Source of the DNA: Streptomyces sp. CB02366 | Lineage (GTDB): Bacteria > Actinomycetota > Actinomycetes > Streptomycetales > Streptomycetaceae | NCBI RefSeq assembly: GCF_001905905.1 | Contig: NZ_LIVT01000005.1 | Span: forward strand, 310,001-374,000 | Length of the DNA: 64,000 nucleotides | Reading direction: 5' to 3' | Shown: positions 59,413-64,000 of the stretch, piece after piece | How positions within the stretch are numbered: the stretch's first letter is position 1 | How the letters are laid out: every line of letters starts with the position of its first letter | Translations under genes and position numbers: made by a program | Notes under the pieces: generated by a model | The model's database searches: none | Seen by the model: only the letters and a program-made list of their open reading frames with translations | Told to the model about the DNA's origin: nothing

Positions 59413-60926
59413 TCACGATCAAGGGGCCCACCGACCACGTGGTGGTGGTCGGGGCAGGGCTGTCCGGGCTGTCCGCCGCACTGCACCTGCTCGGCGCGGG
59501 CCGCAGGGTGACGGTCGTCGAACGGGATCCGCTGCCCGGCGGGCGGGCCGGACTGCTGGCGCGGGACGGCTTCCGCATCGACACCGGGCCGACCGTGCTG
59601 ACCATGCCGGACCTGGTGGAGGACGCCTTCGCCGCCGTGGGCGGACGGATGGCCGACCGCCTGGAGCTGATCCGGCTGGACCCCGCCTACCGGGCCCGTT
59701 TCGCCGACGGCTCCCAGCTCGACGTGCACACCGACGGAGCGGCCATGGAGGCGGCCGTCGAACAGTTCGCCGGAGCCCGCCAGGCGGTCGGCTACCGGCG
59801 GCTGCGGAGCTGGCTGGAGCGCCTGTACCAGGTGCAGATGCGCCGTTTCATCGACGCCAACTTCGACTCGCCCCTGCAACTCCTCCACCCCGACCTCGCC
59901 CGGCTCGCCGCGCTCGGCGGATTCGGCCGGCTCGACGCCCGGATCGGACGCTTCGTCTCCGACGAGCGGCTGCGCCGGGTCTTCTCCTTCCAGGCGCTGT
60001 ACGCGGGGGTGCCCCCGGCCAGGGCCCTGGCCGCGTACGCCGTGATCGCCTACATGGACACGGTCGCCGGGGTCTACTTCCCGCGCGGCGGCATGCACGC
60101 CCTGCCCACCGCGATGGCCCGGGCCGCCGCCGACGCGGGAGGCGAGTTCCGCTACGGGCAGGCGGTGACCCGGCTGGAGCGGTCGGGCGACCGGATCACC
60201 GCGGTCGTCACCGACCAGGAGCGCATCCCGTGCGACGCGGTGGTCCTGACGCCCGACCTGCCGGTCGCCTACCGCCTCCTCGGCCGCGCGCCGCGTCGGC
60301 CGCTGCCGCTGAAGCACTCGCCGTCCGCGGTGATCCTGCACGCGGGCACCGACCGTACCTGGCCGGACCTCGCGCATCACACCATCTCCTTCGGCGCGGC
60401 CTGGAAGAGCACCTTCCGCCAGCTCACCCGCACCGGCGAACTGATGTCGGACCCCTCGCTCCTGATCACCCGCCCCACGGCCACCGACCCCTCCCTCGCC
60501 CCGCCCGGCAAACACCTCCACTACGTCCTGGCGCCCTGCCCCAACACCGCGATCGGGCCCGGCGTACGGGAGTGGCGGGAGCTGGGCCCGCGCTACCGGG
60601 ACGAGCTGCTCGCCTGGCTGGAGCGGCGCGAGATGCCCGGCCTGGGCGCGGCCATCGAACAGGAGGGTCTGGTCACCCCGGTCGACTGGACCGCCCAGGG
60701 ACACGCGGCGGGCACACCGTTCGCCGTGGCCCACACCTTCCCCCAGACCGGCCCCTTCCGCCCGCGCAACCTGGTGCGGGGCACCGCCAACGCCGTCCTC
60801 GCCGGATGCGGCACCACCCCGGGCGTCGGCGTGCCGACCGTGCTGATCTCCGGGAAGCTGGCGGCCCGGAGGATCACCGGCCCGCCCGCCGCCCCGTCCC
60901 GACGCACGAGAGGCACCGCCGTATGA
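59409..60926 (+). CDS. crtI: Phytoene desaturase
   Basis: A 505-residue FAD oxidoreductase that turns phytoene into lycopene. The FAD fold is VVVVGAGLSGLSAALHLLGAG (11-31), then VVERDPLPGGRAG, DTGPTVLTMPDL and the C-terminal signature GTTPGVGVPTVLISGKLAA. The GTG start overlaps the crtE stop by four bases and has AAGGAGG (59393-59399) 9 nt upstream. Confidence 0.95.
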   Translation: MITIKGPTDHVVVVGAGLSGLSAALHLLGAGRRVTVVERDPLPGGRAGLLARDGFRIDTGPTVLTMPDLVEDAFAAVGGRMADRLELIRLDPAYRARFADGSQLDVHTDGAAMEAAVEQFAGARQAVGYRRLRSWLERLYQVQMRRFIDANFDSPLQLLHPDLARLAALGGFGRLDARIGRFVSDERLRRVFSFQALYAGVPPARALAAYAVIAYMDTVAGVYFPRGGMHALPTAMARAAADAGGEFRYGQAVTRLERSGDRITAVVTDQERIPCDAVVLTPDLPVAYRLLGRAPRRPLPLKHSPSAVILHAGTDRTWPDLAHHTISFGAAWKSTFRQLTRTGELMSDPSLLITRPTATDPSLAPPGKHLHYVLAPCPNTAIGPGVREWRELGPRYRDELLAWLERREMPGLGAAIEQEGLVTPVDWTAQGHAAGTPFAVAHTFPQTGPFRPRNLVRGTANAVLAGCGTTPGVGVPTVLISGKLAARRITGPPAAPSRRTRGTAV

Positions 60927-61939
60927 CCGCCCGTGAACTGGACGCCGCAGGCGTCCACGACCCCGGCCTCCGCGCCGCCTACGCCCGCTGCCGCGCCCTG
61001 AACGCCCGGCACGGCAGGACGTATTTCCTCGCGACGCGGCTGCTGCCCCTCGACCGGCGGGCGGCCGTCCACGCCCTGTACGGCTTCGCCCGCTTCGCCG
61101 ACGACATCGTGGACGACCTCGACTCCACCGCCACCACCGGGCAGCGGGCCGCCGCACTGGCGGCCCTGGAACAGCAGCTGGAGAGCGGGCTGCGGAGCGG
61201 GCGGGCCACCGAGCCGGTGATCCGCGCGCTCGCCGACACCGCCGAACGCCACGGCATCGACCCCCGGCACTTCACCGACTTCCTGGCCTCGATGCGCGCC
61301 GATCTGACCGTCCCCGGATACGCCTCGTTCGAGGAGCTGGGCGGCTACATGCACGGCTCGGCCGCGGTGATCGGCCTCCAGATGCTGCCGGTGCTCGGGA
61401 CCGTCGTCCGGCGCGAGGAGGCCGCCGGCCCCGCCGCCGCGCTGGGCGTCGCCTTCCAGCTGACCAACTTCCTGCGGGACGTCGGCGAGGACCTGGACCG
61501 GGGCAGGGTCTACCTGCCGGCCGAGCTGCTCGACGCCCACGGCGTGGACCGGACGCGCCTGGAGTGGAGCCGCCGCACCGGTGGGCGCGACCCCAAGATC
61601 ACCGCCGCGCTGCGGGCGTTCGCCGCCCACACCCGGGCGGTCTACCGGCAGGCCCTGCCCGGACTCGGGATGCTGGACCCGGTGTCCCGGCCCTGCATCC
61701 GTACGGCGTTCGTCCTCTACAGCGGCATCCTCGACGCGATCGAGGCCGACGGCTACGCGGTCCTGCACCGCCGCGCCGTCGTCCCGCGCCGGCGCCGGGC
61801 GGCCGTGGCGCTGGACGGACTGGCCCGCGCGCTCGCCGCCCGCGCCCGGGCGGGCCGCCGGACGGAGACCGGGACCGGGCCGCGCCCCGCCGCCCCGGCC
61901 CCCGCCGCCGCCATGCCCGTCCAGGGGGAGGCGGCATGA
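60923..61939 (+). CDS. crtB: Phytoene synthase
   Basis: A 338-residue enzyme that condenses two GGPP to phytoene. The two Asp motifs are FADDIVDD (about 58-65) and RDVGEDLDRGRVYLP (about 186-200). TYFLATRLLP and AFQLTNFLRDVG are further signatures. The last 60 residues are Arg/Ala/Pro-rich. It overlaps crtI and the next gene by four bases each, so the operon is tightly coupled. Confidence 0.95.
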   Translation: MTARELDAAGVHDPGLRAAYARCRALNARHGRTYFLATRLLPLDRRAAVHALYGFARFADDIVDDLDSTATTGQRAAALAALEQQLESGLRSGRATEPVIRALADTAERHGIDPRHFTDFLASMRADLTVPGYASFEELGGYMHGSAAVIGLQMLPVLGTVVRREEAAGPAAALGVAFQLTNFLRDVGEDLDRGRVYLPAELLDAHGVDRTRLEWSRRTGGRDPKITAALRAFAAHTRAVYRQALPGLGMLDPVSRPCIRTAFVLYSGILDAIEADGYAVLHRRAVVPRRRRAAVALDGLARALAARARAGRRTETGTGPRPAAPAPAAAMPVQGEAA

Positions 61940-62940
61940 GCCCGTTCGCGCGAGGGCGCATCCCGTTGAGCCTGCGGCGCGCACCCGTGCCGTGGGACCG
62001 GCAGGAACCGACCTGGCGGGCCGCGAAGCCCTCCCTCATCGCCCAGGCCCTCAAGCGGGCGCAGAGCCGCCCCTCCGGAAACTGGTACGTCATCGGCGCC
62101 TCCCGCGAACTGCCCCCGGGGCGGACGCTCGGCCTCACGGTCGGTTCCACCGAGATCGTCGCCTGGCGCGACGGAGAGGGCGGGCTGCGCGCCGGCCCGG
62201 GCGCCTGCCCCCACCTCGGGGCGCCGCTGCGGGAGAGCCCCGTGCGCTGCGGCACGCTCGTCTGCCACTGGCACGGTCTCGCCCTGGACGGCGGGCCCTT
62301 CGCCGGCTGGGAGCCCTACCCGGCCTTCGACGACGGCGTGCTGCTCTGGGTGCGGCTGGACCGCACGGGCGGGGAGGCCCCCACCGAGCGGCCCCGCGTC
62401 CCGGTGCGGCCGCGCCTGCGGGAGGGCGTCGACGCGGTCTACACCGGGGTGGGGCGCTGCGAGCCGGAGGACGTGGTGGCCAACCGGCTCGACCCGTGGC
62501 ACGGCGCCTGGTTCCACCCCTACTCCTTCGTCGACCTGACCGTGACCGACGCGCCGGACGCCGCCGCCGGGGACGACGACGGGTTCCTGGTGGAGGTGTC
62601 CTTCAAGGTGGCCGGGCGGCTGGTCGTGCCGGTGGTGGCCCGGTTCACCGCGCCCGAGCCCCGTACGGTCGTCATGCACATCGTCGAGGGGGAGGGGGCG
62701 GGGTCCGTGGTGGAGACCCACGCCACCCCGCTGGCCCCGGACGAGCGGGGGCGGCCCCGCACCGCCGTCGTCGAGGCGCTCGTCGCGGCGTCGGACCGCC
62801 GGGGGTTCGCGGTCGCCCGCGCGGTCGCGCCGCTGCTCCGGCCGCTGATGCGGGCCTCGGCCGGCCGGTTGTGGCGCGACGACCTGGCGTACGCGGAACG
62901 GCGCTGGGAGCTGCGGGCCGAGGGGCGGTTCCCCGGCTGA
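61936..62940 (+). CDS. crtV: Rieske [2Fe-2S] protein in the carotenoid operon (crtV position)
   Basis: A 334-residue protein. The Rieske motif CPHLGAPL...CHWHG has its four ligands in place (Cys-x-His, 17 residues, Cys-x2-His, about residues 94-116). Beyond it is a DUF5914-like region (RLDPWHGAWFHPYSFVDLTV) with candidate mononuclear-iron histidines, which would make it an oxygenase-type protein. It occupies the place of crtV in the crtEIBV operon; an earlier methylesterase label for crtV is not supported by what I see. ATG 61936 overlaps the crtB stop and has GGGAGG upstream. Confidence 0.8.
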   Translation: MSPFARGRIPLSLRRAPVPWDRQEPTWRAAKPSLIAQALKRAQSRPSGNWYVIGASRELPPGRTLGLTVGSTEIVAWRDGEGGLRAGPGACPHLGAPLRESPVRCGTLVCHWHGLALDGGPFAGWEPYPAFDDGVLLWVRLDRTGGEAPTERPRVPVRPRLREGVDAVYTGVGRCEPEDVVANRLDPWHGAWFHPYSFVDLTVTDAPDAAAGDDDGFLVEVSFKVAGRLVVPVVARFTAPEPRTVVMHIVEGEGAGSVVETHATPLAPDERGRPRTAVVEALVAASDRRGFAVARAVAPLLRPLMRASAGRLWRDDLAYAERRWELRAEGRFPG

Positions 62941-62942
62941 CG

Positions 62943-62960
62943 CCCGGCGGCGCCGCCGGG
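62943..62960. terminator. Palindrome between crtV and crtU
   Basis: An 18-bp perfect palindrome just after the crtV stop and before the convergent crtU stop, followed by a second short GC dyad. It is a weak terminator candidate. Confidence 0.4.
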
Positions 62961-62976
62961 GCCCCGGCCCCGGGTG

Positions 62977-64000
62977 TCAGCGGCCGAGCGCGGCGAGCCC
63001 CCGCAGCGGCAGGGAGCGGCCGGTGCGCGGGACGGTCCACAGCGTCTGTCCGCGCACCCCCCACCGCTCCAGGTGCGCGTTGGCGGCCAGGAACCCGCTG
63101 GTGACCGCGCGCTCCATCAGCGCCACCGGAAGCCCGGTGCGGACCATGTCCCCGGCCACCGTGACCGCCGGATCGGGGCTGCGCACCGCGGGCCGGTCCC
63201 CGTAGCCGCCGACGGGGAACATCGGGCAGTCGGCCCGCCACTCGTGGCGCTCGTCGACGACGCGGACCCCGCGCGTCTCCGGGTAGATCCGGTGCAGTCG
63301 GCGTCGTGCCTCGCTCTGCACGGCGGCCCGGTCGGCGTCCGGGGAGACGGCGTAGGCGTGGAGTTCGACCACCGAGCCGCCGGTGCGCCGCGCCCACCGT
63401 GCGGCCTCGCCCTCCCAGCGTTCCAGGACGCTCACGTTGTCCAGGGGCCCGTAGCCGCTGGTGCCGAGGAAGCCGGGGCGGTCGGGCGCCACGGGCTTCT
63501 CCAGCCACAGCCGCGACACCAGGAACGGAGGGGCGGAGCGCAACCGGTCGATCGTGCCGCGCCAGTGGGCGTTCCCCAGGCCGGAGGAGGCGCTCACGAG
63601 TCGGCGCAGCCCGCCGCTGTCCAGGGCGAGGACGACGGCGTCGTAGCGGGAGGTGCGCTCCTCCGTGCTGACGTCGAGGCCGCCGTCGGGCAGCGGCCGC
63701 ACCCGGCGGACGGGCGTGCCGGTGCGCACCTCCACCCCGTGGCTCTCCAGGTAGCCGGCGAGGGGGTCCCACAGGGCGGTGGGGAAGGGCTCGGCGGGAA
63801 CGTCGAAGAGCAGCCCCTCGCTGGAGCCCAGGAAGTAGATGTGGAACATCAGGACCAGCTCGGCGGCGGACAGTTCGCGCGGGTCGGCGAAGAAGCTGCG
63901 GGAGAAGACCTCGAAGGCCAGGTGGTGGGCCGCCTCGGGGAAACGGATGCGGGCGAGGAAGTCGTGGGCGCTGACGCCGTCGAGCCGCTCGTAGACGTCG
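62977..64000 (-). CDS. crtU: CrtU-like carotenoid FAD oxidoreductase, C-terminal part
   Basis: The frame continues beyond the window end, so the N-terminal part, including the FAD motif, is missing. About 340 residues are visible: a substrate-domain region (DAVVLALDSGGLRRLVSASSGLG, FLGTSGYGPLDNVSVLERWEGEA) and the C-terminal FAD-binding part (VTVAGDMVRTGLPVALMERAVTSGFLAANAHLERWG). Position and orientation beside crtEIBV match crtU of S. coelicolor and S. griseus, where the enzyme desaturates and methylates beta-carotene rings to isorenieratene. crtT and crtY would be expected next, outside the window. Confidence 0.85.
   Translation of the reverse strand, partial: DVYERLDGVSAHDFLARIRFPEAAHHLAFEVFSRSFFADPRELSAAELVLMFHIYFLGSSEGLLFDVPAEPFPTALWDPLAGYLESHGVEVRTGTPVRRVRPLPDGGLDVSTEERTSRYDAVVLALDSGGLRRLVSASSGLGNAHWRGTIDRLRSAPPFLVSRLWLEKPVAPDRPGFLGTSGYGPLDNVSVLERWEGEAARWARRTGGSVVELHAYAVSPDADRAAVQSEARRRLHRIYPETRGVRVVDERHEWRADCPMFPVGGYGDRPAVRSPDPAVTVAGDMVRTGLPVALMERAVTSGFLAANAHLERWGVRGQTLWTVPRTGRSLPLRGLAALGR

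Noticed and set aside
58141..62940. TTA codons (bldA control) in the carotenoid operon
   Set aside because: None was seen by eye in these frames, though the check was not computed.

Overview
The window is very GC-rich, densely coding DNA with GTG/TTG starts, purine-rich Shine-Dalgarno (SD) sequences and many start/stop overlaps of the ATGA or GTGA type. Gene content and order (relA, hisS, rpsD, alaS, the aro genes, efp-nusB, bldD, pyr, sIHF, gmk-rpoZ-coaBC-metK-priA-fmt) match the conserved chromosome core of Streptomyces, roughly the S. coelicolor SCO1513 to SCO1460 region. BldD, the actinobacterial integration host factor and a carotenoid cluster fit that placement. No rRNA, tRNA, CRISPR array, prophage or complete insertion sequence was seen.

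Layout. 1-9.2 kb: 3' end of relA, a DUF349 protein, a membrane-anchored cyclophilin, a metallo-beta-lactamase-fold hydrolase, hisS, a VKOR-family membrane protein, rarA, and a DUF2470 (HugZ-like) gene that shares a 61-bp intergenic region, containing an iron box, with rpsD. 9.2-12.3 kb: rpsD and a stand-alone NB-ARC/TPR protein. 12.3-25.7 kb: a long rightward block DUF948-DUF6167-alaS-ruvX-mltG-aroE-aroC-aroK/aroB-aroQ, then a proline-rich ATPase, an M24 peptidase, efp and nusB. 25.8-26.4 kb: leftward bldD with two BldD boxes. 26.6-36.9 kb: pyrR-pyrB-pyrC-PH protein-carA-carB-pyrD-pyrF with a PyrR-binding hairpin at its head and a MITE-like repeat between carB and pyrD. 37-47.8 kb: sIHF, gmk, rpoZ, coaBC, metK, helicase-dead PriA, a leftward HTH protein, fmt, rsmB, rpe. 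47.9-57.6 kb, more accessory: a SorC-type regulator, a class I terpene cyclase, GuaB1, then an aldehyde dehydrogenase/Lrp regulator/nitrilase/flavin monooxygenase set resembling the DavB-DavA amino-acid monooxygenase and amidase pair, then a DUF5995 gene. 58.1-64 kb: the carotenoid operon crtE-crtI-crtB-crtV facing crtU, which runs off the window end.

How the genes work together. The aro genes supply chorismate and the pyr genes UMP. PyrR probably represses its operon at translation by binding next to its SD. The ALDH/Lrp/nitrilase/monooxygenase set probably degrades an amino acid by oxidative decarboxylation to an amide and then hydrolysis to an acid. CrtE, CrtI and CrtB would make GGPP, phytoene and lycopene, and CrtU suggests isorenieratene as the end product. 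Convergent genes are usually separated by strong hairpins.

The most interesting items are: the iron box shared by a DUF2470 gene and rpsD; the in-frame aroK-aroB join; the TA-flanked repeat that abuts the carB stop codon; helically phased CGCAAC motifs around the Lrp-linked catabolic genes; and the Rieske protein in the crt operon. All calls come from reading the sequence by eye; no database search was run.
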